Shown here piece by piece: positions 54,186 through 62,278 of a stretch of DNA of 64,000 nucleotides. Positions within the stretch are counted from its first letter, which is position 1. Every line of letters starts with the position of its first letter. Both the position numbers and the translations under genes were made by a program. Source of the DNA: Stappia taiwanensis (GTDB taxonomy: Bacteria > Pseudomonadota > Alphaproteobacteria > Rhizobiales > Stappiaceae); contig NZ_BMCR01000008.1 of the NCBI RefSeq assembly GCF_014635285.1, forward strand, positions 124,001-188,000, in the 5' to 3' direction. The notes beneath the pieces are model-generated. The model saw only the letters and a program-made list of their open reading frames with translations, was not told the origin of the DNA and ran no database searches.

Positions 54186-55279
54186 CCAGCCGGGGCCGCC
54201 TCCGCCTGCCTAGCACGCACCGACCGGCGCCAGCGCATGGTGGCAGTCAGATCCACCCGACAGGGCACGTCCCCATTTTCGCCGCGCGCGATCCAGTCGA
54301 CGGCCGCACTGGCGGTTTCCTCGATCGGCTGAGTGAAGGTGGTCAGTTGATAGGCCTCCCATCCGGCCTGGGGAATATCGTCGAAACCGATCACGCTGAG
54401 ATCGGCCGGGATCGACAGGCCGAACCGCTGACGGGCGGCGTCCATCACCCCGCAGGCGATCAGATCGGTGGTGCAGAACACCGCATCCGGCCGCTCCGGC
54501 CGCACCAACAGGCGTTCGCCAAGGGCAAGACCGCTGTCGTAGCCGCTCGCACCGAACCGCTCGCACTGCACATCGAGGCCCAGCGTGCGGGCCTCCTCCA
54601 GGAAACTGCGCTCGCGGGCGAGCAGGCTCGGCGTGTCATCGCAGGAGGTGGCCACCGCCAGCCGCCGGCAGCCGGCACGCAGAAACGCCAACAGCGCCAT
54701 GCGCCCGGCCTGCGCATCGTTGACGCGCAGCTGGATCGACCCGGGGAGACTGTCGTCGCGATTGATCAACACCAGCCGCTGGCCGTTGCGGTGGCACAGA
54801 TCGGCAATCGAGCGGTCCGGCATGCCCGACAGGATGACCGCCGCATCGGCGCGGTAGCTCAGGGCCTGGCGCAGCGCCAGTTCCACGGTGGCTTCTTCCT
54901 GATCGGTGTTGATGATCATCGCCACCTTGCCGGCCGCCTGCAGCTTGCCGGTCAGCGCCTGCACCATGGCGGAGCGATAGGGCGTCGCCAGCTTCGCCAC
55001 GATCAGCGCGACGATCCCGGTCTGCTGCCGGGTCAGCCCCCGCGCCAGATGGTTGACCTGATAGCCCAGCGCATCGGCCGCCTCCAGCACCTTGCGCCGG
55101 GTTTCGGCGGAAACGCTGGCGCCGGGGGTGAAGGTGCGCGACACCGCCGCGCGGGAGACCCCGGCCAGCGCCGCCACGTCCTTGGCGCTCACCGATTTCG
55201 CCCCACCCTGCCCCGCACCTTCCGCCCGAGCGTCCCCGGAGATCTTCCGCGCTGTCACCTTGCCCTCACCGCCGCCCAT
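54182..55279 (-). CDS. LacI-family transcriptional regulator
   Basis: A 365-residue LacI-type repressor. After a Gly/Ala-rich lead of about 30 residues, the HTH and hinge are at SAKDVAALAGVSRAAVSRTFTPGASVSAETRRKVLEAADALGYQVNHLARGL, followed by a type I periplasmic-binding-fold effector domain (GIVALIVAKLATPYRSAMVQAL, ending VIGFDDIPQAGWEAYQLTTF). It lies divergent from an ABC importer operon, with LacI-like palindromes in the shared gap. The ATG at 55279 follows GGAGGGA. The effector is probably the imported sugar or phosphosugar. Confidence 0.88.
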   Translation of the reverse strand: MGGGEGKVTARKISGDARAEGAGQGGAKSVSAKDVAALAGVSRAAVSRTFTPGASVSAETRRKVLEAADALGYQVNHLARGLTRQQTGIVALIVAKLATPYRSAMVQALTGKLQAAGKVAMIINTDQEEATVELALRQALSYRADAAVILSGMPDRSIADLCHRNGQRLVLINRDDSLPGSIQLRVNDAQAGRMALLAFLRAGCRRLAVATSCDDTPSLLARERSFLEEARTLGLDVQCERFGASGYDSGLALGERLLVRPERPDAVFCTTDLIACGVMDAARQRFGLSIPADLSVIGFDDIPQAGWEAYQLTTFTQPIEETASAAVDWIARGENGDVPCRVDLTATMRWRRSVRARQAEAAPAG

Positions 55280-55305
55280 CCAGTCCCTCCGGAAATTACC
55301 CGCGC

Positions 55306-55321
55306 TTGCACAGCCGTGCAA
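55306..55321. promoter_or_regulatory. LacI-type operator O1 (candidate)
   Basis: TTGCACAGCCGTGCAA: perfect inverted arms TTGCAC and GTGCAA around four bases. It lies 27 bases upstream of the lacI-type gene start and resembles the TTGCACACGTGTACAA element 98 bases further along, centre to centre. Likely autoregulation, with looping to the second site possible. Confidence 0.6.
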
Positions 55322-55403
55322 ACTTTCAATCTTCTTCAAGCATGATTTTTTATGACAAACTGATGACATCAAGGATTGACTTGTTTCTGTCCCTTGTCAA
55401 ACA

Positions 55404-55419
55404 TTGCACACGTGTACAA
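55404..55419. promoter_or_regulatory. LacI-type operator O2 (candidate)
   Basis: TTGCACACGTGTACAA is symmetric except for one position pair, centred on CG as in typical LacI-family operators. It lies 40 bases upstream of the binding-protein ATG. A TTGACT (55376-55381) with 17-base spacing to AAACAT (55399-55404) could be the promoter, placing the operator at or just after the transcription start. Confidence 0.65.
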
Positions 55420-55459
55420 ACACATGGCGGCGGGAACCGCCTGGAGGGAGGATCTTCTG

Positions 55460-56488
55460 ATGAAAAAGAGCTTGATGGCCGCGACCGTGATCGCCACGGG
55501 AACGCTCCTTGGCGCGGCGGGGACGGCGAATGCCGCCGAACTCAACCTGATCTGTTCCGCCGATGTGGTGATCTGCGAATTGCTGGTGGAGACCTTCGAG
55601 GCCAATCATGACATCGACGTGTCGATGGTGCGCCTGTCGTCTGGTGAGGCCTACGCCAAGCTGCGCGCCGAGGCGCGCAATCCGAAGACCGACATCTGGT
55701 GGGGCGGCACCGGCGATCCGCATCTGCAGGCGGCGACCGACGGGCTGACCATGGAGTACAAATCGCCGATGCTGGCCGAGTTGCACCCCTGGGCCGTCAA
55801 GCAGGCGGAAAGCTCCGGCTACAAGACGGTTGGCGTTTATTCCGGCGCGCTCGGCTGGGGCTACAACACCGACATCCTGAAGAAAAAGGGCGCCAAAGCG
55901 CCGAAATGCTGGGCGGACCTGCTCGACCCGGCGCTGAAGGGCGAGATCCAGGTCGCCAATCCCAATTCCTCCGGCACCGCCTACACCGCACTGGCAACAC
56001 TGGTGCAGCTGATGGGCGAGGACGAGGCCTTCGCCTATCTCAAGAAGCTCAACGACAACGTGGCGCAATACACCAAGTCCGGCTCCGCACCGGTCAAGGC
56101 GGCGGCGCGCGGCGAAACCGGTGTCGGCATCGTCTTCATGCATGACGCGGTGTCCCAGGCGGTCGAGGGCTTCCCGGTCGCGGTGGTCGCGCCGTGCGAG
56201 GGCACCGGCTACGAGATCGGCTCCATGTCGATCGTCAACCGGGCGCGCAATGCCGACGAGGCCAAGGTCTGGTACGACTGGGTACTGAAGCCGGAGACCC
56301 AATCGCTCCTGAAGGACGCGAAATCCTTCCAGCTGCCGTCGAACAAGAACGCGGCGGTGCCGAAGGAGGCGCCGAACCTCGATGAGGTCAAGCTGATCGA
56401 CTACGATTTCGCCACCTATGGCAGCACCGAGCGCCGCCGCGCGCTGCTGGAGCGCTGGGACCGCGAGATCGGCGCCATCGCCAACTGA
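55460..56488 (+). CDS. ABC transporter substrate-binding protein (AfuA/FutA type)
   Basis: A 342-residue periplasmic type II binding protein. The signal peptide MKKSLMAATVIATGTLLGAAGTANA precedes AELNLICSADVVICELLVETFEANHDIDVS. Segments KTDIWWGGTGDPHLQAATDGL and VYSGALGWGYNTDIL are family landmarks shared with iron-binding FbpA/FutA and with AfuA. The tyrosine cluster needed for Fe(III) binding in FbpA is not evident. In Actinobacillus AfuA binds hexose phosphates, which suits the LacI regulator and the phosphatase gene here. The ATG follows GGAGGGAGG. Confidence 0.85.
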   Translation: MKKSLMAATVIATGTLLGAAGTANAAELNLICSADVVICELLVETFEANHDIDVSMVRLSSGEAYAKLRAEARNPKTDIWWGGTGDPHLQAATDGLTMEYKSPMLAELHPWAVKQAESSGYKTVGVYSGALGWGYNTDILKKKGAKAPKCWADLLDPALKGEIQVANPNSSGTAYTALATLVQLMGEDEAFAYLKKLNDNVAQYTKSGSAPVKAAARGETGVGIVFMHDAVSQAVEGFPVAVVAPCEGTGYEIGSMSIVNRARNADEAKVWYDWVLKPETQSLLKDAKSFQLPSNKNAAVPKEAPNLDEVKLIDYDFATYGSTERRRALLERWDREIGAIAN

Positions 56489-56507
56489 TCGCGCCTTTCC
56501 CAGAAAA

Positions 56508-56535
56508 GGACCTCCGGCCACGGCGCCGGAGGTCC
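56508..56535 (+). terminator. Stem-loop between the binding-protein and permease genes
   Basis: GGACCTCCGG (56508-56517) and CCGGAGGTCC (56526-56535) form a perfect 10-base stem with an 8-base loop, 20 bases after the binding-protein stop. No U-run. As in the BMP importer of this window, it probably stabilises the upstream message and lowers downstream expression. Confidence 0.6.
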
Positions 56536-56564
56536 GTCCATCTGACCTGCCACAGGATCGCGCC

Positions 56565-58793
56565 ATGACCCGCGAAAACCGCCGGCTCGACATCATGTTC
56601 GGGCTCGGCCTGCTCTCCGTTTGCCTGTTGCCCTGGTACCGGGTGGAGGGCGGCTTCTTCTCCTTCGGCTGGCTGGCCGAGATGGCCGAAAAGCCCGAGC
56701 TCAATCCCGGCATCCTGCAACCGTTCCTTGGCCGCGGGTGGCTTGCCGTGGCCCTGGCGCTGTTCGCCGCCGCCCTCGGCGTGCGGGCGCTCAGTCAACC
56801 GGGGCGGCGCGGCGGCACGCTTGCCGCCATCGGCGCCGCCGGGCTGATCTTCATGGTGCTGCAGGGCCTTGCCATTACCCTGTGGGGCTGGTCCTGGAGC
56901 CTCGGCGACACGGTGTTCGGCCCGCTCGACCCCGGACAGCCGGCCTTCGGCGCCGGCGCCGTCATGCTGTTCCTGTGCTTCCTCGCGCTCCTTGCCTTCG
57001 GGCTGGCGGAACGCGGGGTGATGAAGGGCGATGCCTTCACCCTTGGCGCCATCGCCCTGCTCATCGCCCTGGTCGCCACCTTCGTCTTCTATCCGATCGT
57101 CAGCATGTTCGCCGGCTCGTTCCAGGACTTCGACGGGTCGTTCAACCCGGATGGTTTCCTGCGCAACATTCAGGATCCGGCGATCTGGAGTCTTGATTGC
57201 GTGATCGGCGGCAACCGCTGCGGCGTCGCCTGGCGCACCCTGTTCCTGGCCTTGATGACCGCGACCGGCTCCACCTTGCTCGGCCTTGCCTTCGCGCTGG
57301 TCGCCACCCGCACCCGCTTTCCGGCGAAAAAGGGCTTGCGGCTCCTGACGGTGCTGCCGATCATCACCCCGCCCTTCGTCATCGGCCTGGCGCTGACGAT
57401 GATGCTCGGCCGCTCCGGCGTCGTCACCCACTGGATCGAGGCGGCCTTCGACGTCGAGCTGGGCCGCTGGCTCTACGGCCTCACCGGCATCTGGATCGCC
57501 CAGGTGCTGTCCTTCACGCCGATTTCCTTCCTCGTGCTGATCGGCGTGGTGGAAGGGGTCAGCCCGTCGATGGAGGAGGCCTCGCAGACCCTTCGCGCCG
57601 GACGCTGGCGCACCTTCCGCCTGGTCTCCCTGCCCCTGATGGCGCCGGGCCTGGCCAATGCCTTCCTGATCGCCTTCATCGAAAGCATGGCCGATTTCGG
57701 CAATCCGCTGGTGCTCGGCGGCAGCCACGGGGTGCTGTCGACGGAGATCTTCTTCGCCGTGGTCGGCGCCCAGACCGATCCGTCCCGCGCCGCAGTGCTG
57801 GCCATCGTGCTGCTGACCTTCACGCTCTCGGCGTTTCTGGTACAGCGGCTGTGGCTGTCGGGCCGCAACTTCGCCACCGTCACCGGCAAGGGCGATTCCG
57901 GCAAGCATGTCGCCCTGCCGGCTCCGCTCGCCGCCCTGCTCTACGCCATCGTCGTTCCCTGGATCGTCTTCACCCTGGCGATCTACGGCATGATCCTGTT
58001 CGGCGGTCTGGTGACCACCTGGGGTCTCGATCACACGCTGACCTTCGAACACTATCTGCGCGGCTTTTCCGTCGAATGGCGGGATGGGGGTCTGGCCTGG
58101 ACCGGGGTTGCCTGGGACAGCTTCTGGACGACCATGGAGATCGCGCTTCTGGCCGCGCCGCTGACCGCCGCCGTCGGGCTCCTGACCGCCTATCTCATCG
58201 TCCGGCAGAAATTCGTTGGCCGCAACGCCTTCGAGTTCGCCTTGATGCTGAGCTTTGCCATTCCCGGCACGGTGATTGGCATCAGCTACATCATGGCGTT
58301 CAACCTGCCGCCGCTGGAGATGACCGGCACGGCGCTGATCCTCATCGCCTGCTTCGTCTTCCGCAACATGCCCGTGGGCGTACGCGGCGGCGTCGCGGCC
58401 ATGAGCCAGCTCGACAAGAGCCTGGACGAAGCGTCGATCACCCTTGGCGCCAGCAGCCCGCGCACCATCCGCAAGGTGATCCTGCCCCTGCTGCGACCGG
58501 CGATCATGGCGGCGCTGGTCTATTCCTTCGTGCGGGCGATCACCTCGATCAGCGCGGTGATCTTCCTCGTCAGCGCCAAGTACAACATGGCCACCGCCTA
58601 TATCGTCGGCCTGGTGGAGAACGGCGAATACGGCATCGCCATCGCCTATTCCTCGGTGCTGATCTTCGTGATGATCACCGTGATCGCCGGTTTCCAGCTC
58701 CTGGTCGGCGAACGCCGGCTGCGGCGCGAGACCAGCGTTACCCACAAGCCGAAAGCGGCCCGCCCATCCCTTGCCCAGGAGGCAGAAGCATGA
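56565..58793 (+). CDS. ABC transporter fused double permease (AfuB/FbpB type)
   Basis: A 742-residue inner-membrane protein with two fused permease halves and about sixteen hydrophobic segments, including an additional N-terminal group of helices within residues 1-180. EAA-type coupling loops occur in both halves: SMEEASQTLRAGRWRTFRLVSLPLMAPGL near residue 340 and SLDEASITLGASSPRTIRKVILPLLRPAI near residue 620. This duplicated architecture is that of FbpB, SfuB and AfuB. The ATG at 56565 has a weak ribosome-binding site, and the stop overlaps the ATPase start by four bases. Confidence 0.88.
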   Translation: MTRENRRLDIMFGLGLLSVCLLPWYRVEGGFFSFGWLAEMAEKPELNPGILQPFLGRGWLAVALALFAAALGVRALSQPGRRGGTLAAIGAAGLIFMVLQGLAITLWGWSWSLGDTVFGPLDPGQPAFGAGAVMLFLCFLALLAFGLAERGVMKGDAFTLGAIALLIALVATFVFYPIVSMFAGSFQDFDGSFNPDGFLRNIQDPAIWSLDCVIGGNRCGVAWRTLFLALMTATGSTLLGLAFALVATRTRFPAKKGLRLLTVLPIITPPFVIGLALTMMLGRSGVVTHWIEAAFDVELGRWLYGLTGIWIAQVLSFTPISFLVLIGVVEGVSPSMEEASQTLRAGRWRTFRLVSLPLMAPGLANAFLIAFIESMADFGNPLVLGGSHGVLSTEIFFAVVGAQTDPSRAAVLAIVLLTFTLSAFLVQRLWLSGRNFATVTGKGDSGKHVALPAPLAALLYAIVVPWIVFTLAIYGMILFGGLVTTWGLDHTLTFEHYLRGFSVEWRDGGLAWTGVAWDSFWTTMEIALLAAPLTAAVGLLTAYLIVRQKFVGRNAFEFALMLSFAIPGTVIGISYIMAFNLPPLEMTGTALILIACFVFRNMPVGVRGGVAAMSQLDKSLDEASITLGASSPRTIRKVILPLLRPAIMAALVYSFVRAITSISAVIFLVSAKYNMATAYIVGLVENGEYGIAIAYSSVLIFVMITVIAGFQLLVGERRLRRETSVTHKPKAARPSLAQEAEA

Positions 58794-59881
58794 CCCAACC
58801 AGCGCGCGGCTCCGTCCGCTTTCGCAATGTTCGCAAGTGCTTCGGCACCTTCACGGCGATCCATGACCTTGATCTGGACATCGAAACGGGAACTCTCGTC
58901 ACCCTGCTCGGCCCCTCCGGCTGCGGCAAGACCACCACCTTGCGCATGCTTGCCGGACTGGAAACACCGACCTCGGGCAGCATCGAGATCGGCGGGCGCG
59001 ACGTGACCCGGCTGCCGGCCAACGAGCGCGACGTCGCCATGGTGTTCCAGTCCTATGCCCTGTTTCCGCATATGTCGGTGCTCGACAATGTCGCCTACGG
59101 GCTGGAGGCCGGCGGCCAGTCGAAGGCCGAGGCGCGGGAGAACGCCGATGCCGGTCTGACGCTGGTCGGGCTTGCCGGCTACGGCGGCCGGTTGCCGGCG
59201 GAGCTGTCCGGCGGGCAGCAGCAGCGGGTCGCGGTGGCACGCGCCCTGGTGCTGGAGCCGCAGGTGCTGCTGCTCGACGAGCCCCTGTCCAATCTCGACG
59301 CGCGGCTGCGCCGGCGGGTGCGCACGGAAATCCGCGAGCTGCAGCAGCGGCTTGGCTTCACCGCCGTCTATGTCACCCATGATCAGGAGGAGGCGCTCGC
59401 CGTCTCCGACCGGATCGTGGTGATGGACAGCGGCCGGATCGCGCAGCAGGGTCCGCCGCGCGAGCTGTACGAAGCGCCGGTCTCCGAGTTCATCGCCGAT
59501 TTCATGGGCGAGGCCAATGTGCTGCCCTGCCAGATCGTCGATGTCAGCGAGGGCCGGGCCACCATCGAGATCAGCGGTTTTCGCCACAGCCTGGCCGCCC
59601 GAGCCGCCACCCCGGGGCCGGCCAAGCTGGCGGTGCGGGCCAATGCCATCACACTGACACCTGATCGTGGGACACCTCGGACCGGCAAACCGGGTCCCGA
59701 AAACCGGTTGCCGGGCCGCGTTCAAAGTTCGGCCTATCTCGGCGATCATGTCGAATACGAGGTCGAACTGGAAAGCAGCACCATTTTCGTCATCGACACC
59801 GGCACCGCCGATCCGCTGCCGCCCGGGGCCGATGTGTCCATCGGATTTCGCGAGCGCGGCATCGCGCTGATCGTCGGTTAG
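58790..59881 (+). CDS. ABC transporter ATP-binding protein (AfuC/PotA type)
   Basis: A 363-residue ABC ATPase with Walker A GPSGCGKTTT near residue 40, Q-loop MVFQSYALFPHMSVLDNVAYGL, signature ELSGGQQQRVAVARALV and Walker B VLLLDEPLSNLD, then the H-loop THDQEEAL. The C-terminal 110 residues form a TOBE regulatory domain (EFIADFMGEANVLPC onwards, closing with FRERGIALIVG). It couples ATP hydrolysis to the double permease encoded upstream. The start overlaps the permease stop, with CAGGAGG upstream. Confidence 0.92.
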   Translation: MTQPARGSVRFRNVRKCFGTFTAIHDLDLDIETGTLVTLLGPSGCGKTTTLRMLAGLETPTSGSIEIGGRDVTRLPANERDVAMVFQSYALFPHMSVLDNVAYGLEAGGQSKAEARENADAGLTLVGLAGYGGRLPAELSGGQQQRVAVARALVLEPQVLLLDEPLSNLDARLRRRVRTEIRELQQRLGFTAVYVTHDQEEALAVSDRIVVMDSGRIAQQGPPRELYEAPVSEFIADFMGEANVLPCQIVDVSEGRATIEISGFRHSLAARAATPGPAKLAVRANAITLTPDRGTPRTGKPGPENRLPGRVQSSAYLGDHVEYEVELESSTIFVIDTGTADPLPPGADVSIGFRERGIALIVG

Positions 59882-59910
59882 CCGGCTCGCCCATCTTTCA
59901 GGAGACTGCC

Positions 59911-60732
59911 TTGACCCTTGCCGACCCCGCCCCGGCCGAGACCGGGATTGCCGACCGTTTCGCCTTCGCCAAGGAGCTGGCCGAAGCCGCCGGCCTGCTG
60001 GCGCTCGACTTTTTTCAGCGCCGCGATGCCCTTGCCGTGGAAACCAAGCGGCATGCCCAGGACCTGGTGTCGGAGGCCGACCGTTCGGTCGAAACCCTGA
60101 TCCGCGAGCGCATCGCCAAAGCCTTCCCCAAGGACGGCATTCTCGGTGAGGAATTCGGCCTTGAACCCGGCAGCAGCGGCCTGACCTGGGTGATCGACCC
60201 GATCGACGGCACCAGCCCGTTCCTCAACGGTATGCCGAACTGGTGCGTGTCGATCGGCGTCAGCCTTGGCGGCGAACCGGTGATCGGCGTGATCGCCGCC
60301 CCCTGCCACCGGGAACTCTACGCCGCCATGCGCGGCGGCGGCGCGACCCTGAACGGGGCACCGATCCGGGTCACCGACACGCTGGACCTGCGCAGCGGCG
60401 TGGTCGGGCTTGGCTCCAACGACCGAGTTCCGCCCTCCGCGGTCGCCGGCATGATCGGCAATATCCTGGAGATCGGCGGCGGCTTCATCCGCAACGGCTC
60501 CGGCGCGCTGATGCTGGCCTATGTGGCCGCCGGGCGGCTGGTGGGCTATGCCGAGCCGAGCATGAACGCCTGGGACTGCATGGCCGGCCATTGCCTGATC
60601 CTAGAGGCCGGCGGCAAGGTGCTGCCGTTTCCCGGCGATGCGCTGACCACGCCGGCGCGCATTCTCGCCGCCACACCCGGCAGTTTCGACGAGTTGGACC
60701 GGCTTTCGGCGGTCAGCGTTCCGCTGCGATAG
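59911..60732 (+). CDS. Inositol monophosphatase family phosphatase
   Basis: A 273-residue Mg-dependent phosphatase of the IMPase family (inositol-1-phosphatase, CysQ, histidinol-phosphatase relatives). Metal-binding motifs are GEEFG near residue 80, DPIDGTSPFLNG near residue 96, and the C-terminal AWDCMAGHCLILEAGG near residue 220. It appears to start with TTG at 59911 behind AGGAGA; no ATG fits better. It is last gene of the LacI-regulated importer unit, 29 bases after the ATPase, so it most likely dephosphorylates the imported compound in the cytoplasm. Confidence 0.88.
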   Translation: MTLADPAPAETGIADRFAFAKELAEAAGLLALDFFQRRDALAVETKRHAQDLVSEADRSVETLIRERIAKAFPKDGILGEEFGLEPGSSGLTWVIDPIDGTSPFLNGMPNWCVSIGVSLGGEPVIGVIAAPCHRELYAAMRGGGATLNGAPIRVTDTLDLRSGVVGLGSNDRVPPSAVAGMIGNILEIGGGFIRNGSGALMLAYVAAGRLVGYAEPSMNAWDCMAGHCLILEAGGKVLPFPGDALTTPARILAATPGSFDELDRLSAVSVPLR

Positions 60733-60740
60733 GCCGTAAC

Positions 60741-60781
60741 ATGCGCGCGCCGGCCACGATGGACCGACGCGTGCGTTTTTT
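60741..60781 (+). terminator. Intrinsic terminator of the AfuABC-like operon
   Basis: Bases 60741-60755 (ATGCGCGCGCCGGCC) pair with 60762-60776, allowing two G-U pairs and a couple of C-A mismatches, around a six-base loop, and are followed directly by six T (60776-60781). It lies eight bases after the phosphatase stop and before the convergent gabD stop. It is the only hairpin in the window with a proper U-run. Confidence 0.65.
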
Positions 60782-60803
60782 GGTGGGGGTTCAGGCCGAT
60801 CAA

Positions 60804-62267
60804 TCAGGCCGGGCGGGTCAGGCCGCCAAGGCATCCGTATTTGAGTTCGGTGAACTCATGAATGCCATGATGCGAGCCCTCGCGGGAATTGCCGCTCTCC
60901 TTGATGCCACCGAACGGCGCCAGCTCGGTGGAAATCGCCCCGGTGTTGATGCCGACCATGCCGTATTCCAGCGCTTCCAGCACCCGGAAGATCCGGCCCG
61001 CGTCCCGGGCATAGAAATAGCCGGCGAGACCGAATTCGGTATCGTTGGCTGCGGCAATCGCCTCTTCTTCGGTGGAGAAGCGGAACACCGGGGCCAGCGG
61101 CCCGAAGGTCTCGTGCGAGGCCACCAGCATGTCGGCTGTGACGCCGGTCAGCACCGTCGGCTCGAAGAAGGTGCGGCCGCGCTCGTGACGCTTGCCGCCG
61201 GTGACAAGCTGAGCGCCCTTGGCCAGTGCGTCGGCGATGTGGCTTTCCACCTTCTCCACCGCCCGGTCGTTGATCAACGGCCCCTGCACCACGCCATCCT
61301 CGAAGCCGTCGCCGACCTTGAGCGCGGCAACCCGTTCGGCCAGCCGCGCGACGAAGGCGTCATGCACCCCGTCCTGCACATAGATGCGGTTGGTGCAGAC
61401 ACAGGTCTGCCCCATGTTGCGGTACTTGGAGGCGATGGCGCCATCGACCGCCGCGTCGATATCCGCATCGTCGAAGACGATGAACGGCGCATTGCCGCCC
61501 AGCTCCAGCGCCACCTTCTTCACGGTGGTGGCCGCCTGGGCCATCAGCATCTTGCCCACCGCCGTGGAGCCGGTGAAGCCCAAGAGCCGCACCTTCGGAT
61601 GACTGGAAAGCACGCCGCCGATGGCCACCGCATCCCCGGTCAGCACATTGACGGTGCCCTCCGGGAAACCGGCGCGCCGGGCCAGTTCCGCCAGCGCAAG
61701 CGCGGTCAGCGGCGTTTCCGGCGCCGGCTTGACCACCACCGTGCAGCCGGCGGCCAGCGCGGGGGCGATCTTGCGGGTGATCATCGCCGCCGGGAAATTC
61801 CACGGGGTGATGGCGGCGACGACGCCAATCGGCTGACGCAGAACCAGAAGCCGGGCGTCGGCGGTATGGGAGGGCAGGATCTCGCCCATCACCCGCTTGG
61901 CTTCCTCGGCGTAGAATTCCACGTAGGACGCGGCGTAGTCGATCTCGCCCAGCGCCTCGGCGAAGGGCTTGCCCTGCTCGCTGGTCAGGATCGTCGCCAG
62001 ATCCTCGCGGTTCGCCTGGATCAGGTCGAACCAGGCCCTGAGGATGGCGCTGCGCTGCTTGGCGGTCCGCGCCGCCCAGGGGTGGAACGCGGCAGCCGCC
62101 GCCTCAACGGCACGGGTCGCCTCGTCCGCGCCCATGTCCGGCACTTTGGCGAGGGTTTCCCCGGTCGCCGGATTGGTGACGGCGACGCAGCCATCCCCTT
62201 CAAAGGCACCGTCAATGAAGCTCTGGGTCTTCAGCAGAGCGGGATCGGTCAGGGTTCGCATGGTCAT
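60804..62267 (-). CDS. gabD: NAD(P)-dependent succinate-semialdehyde dehydrogenase (GabD)
   Basis: A 487-residue aldehyde dehydrogenase that oxidises succinate semialdehyde to succinate in the GABA route. Landmarks are TPWNFPAAMITRKIAPALAAGCTVVVKPAPETPLTALALAELA near residue 150, the GSTAVGK nucleotide loop near residue 230, ELGGNAPFIV (catalytic Glu) near residue 255 and GQTCVCTNR (catalytic Cys) near residue 290. It lies 11 bases after gabT, which supplies its substrate. It converges with the phosphatase gene. Confidence 0.93.
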   Translation of the reverse strand: MTMRTLTDPALLKTQSFIDGAFEGDGCVAVTNPATGETLAKVPDMGADEATRAVEAAAAAFHPWAARTAKQRSAILRAWFDLIQANREDLATILTSEQGKPFAEALGEIDYAASYVEFYAEEAKRVMGEILPSHTADARLLVLRQPIGVVAAITPWNFPAAMITRKIAPALAAGCTVVVKPAPETPLTALALAELARRAGFPEGTVNVLTGDAVAIGGVLSSHPKVRLLGFTGSTAVGKMLMAQAATTVKKVALELGGNAPFIVFDDADIDAAVDGAIASKYRNMGQTCVCTNRIYVQDGVHDAFVARLAERVAALKVGDGFEDGVVQGPLINDRAVEKVESHIADALAKGAQLVTGGKRHERGRTFFEPTVLTGVTADMLVASHETFGPLAPVFRFSTEEEAIAAANDTEFGLAGYFYARDAGRIFRVLEALEYGMVGINTGAISTELAPFGGIKESGNSREGSHHGIHEFTELKYGCLGGLTRPA

Positions 62268-62278
62268 CCCCTTTCCCC

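Noticed and set aside
56388-58745. A 785-codon open frame antisense to the double permease gene
   Set aside because: Composition is dominated by Gly, Glu, Gln, Arg and His with no domain, which is typical of the complement of a hydrophobic membrane-protein gene.
57197-58789. Long in-frame extension upstream of the ATPase gene at 58790
   Set aside because: It lies wholly inside the permease gene in another frame. The ATPase family starts near MTQPARGSVRFRNV, with a good ribosome-binding site directly before it.
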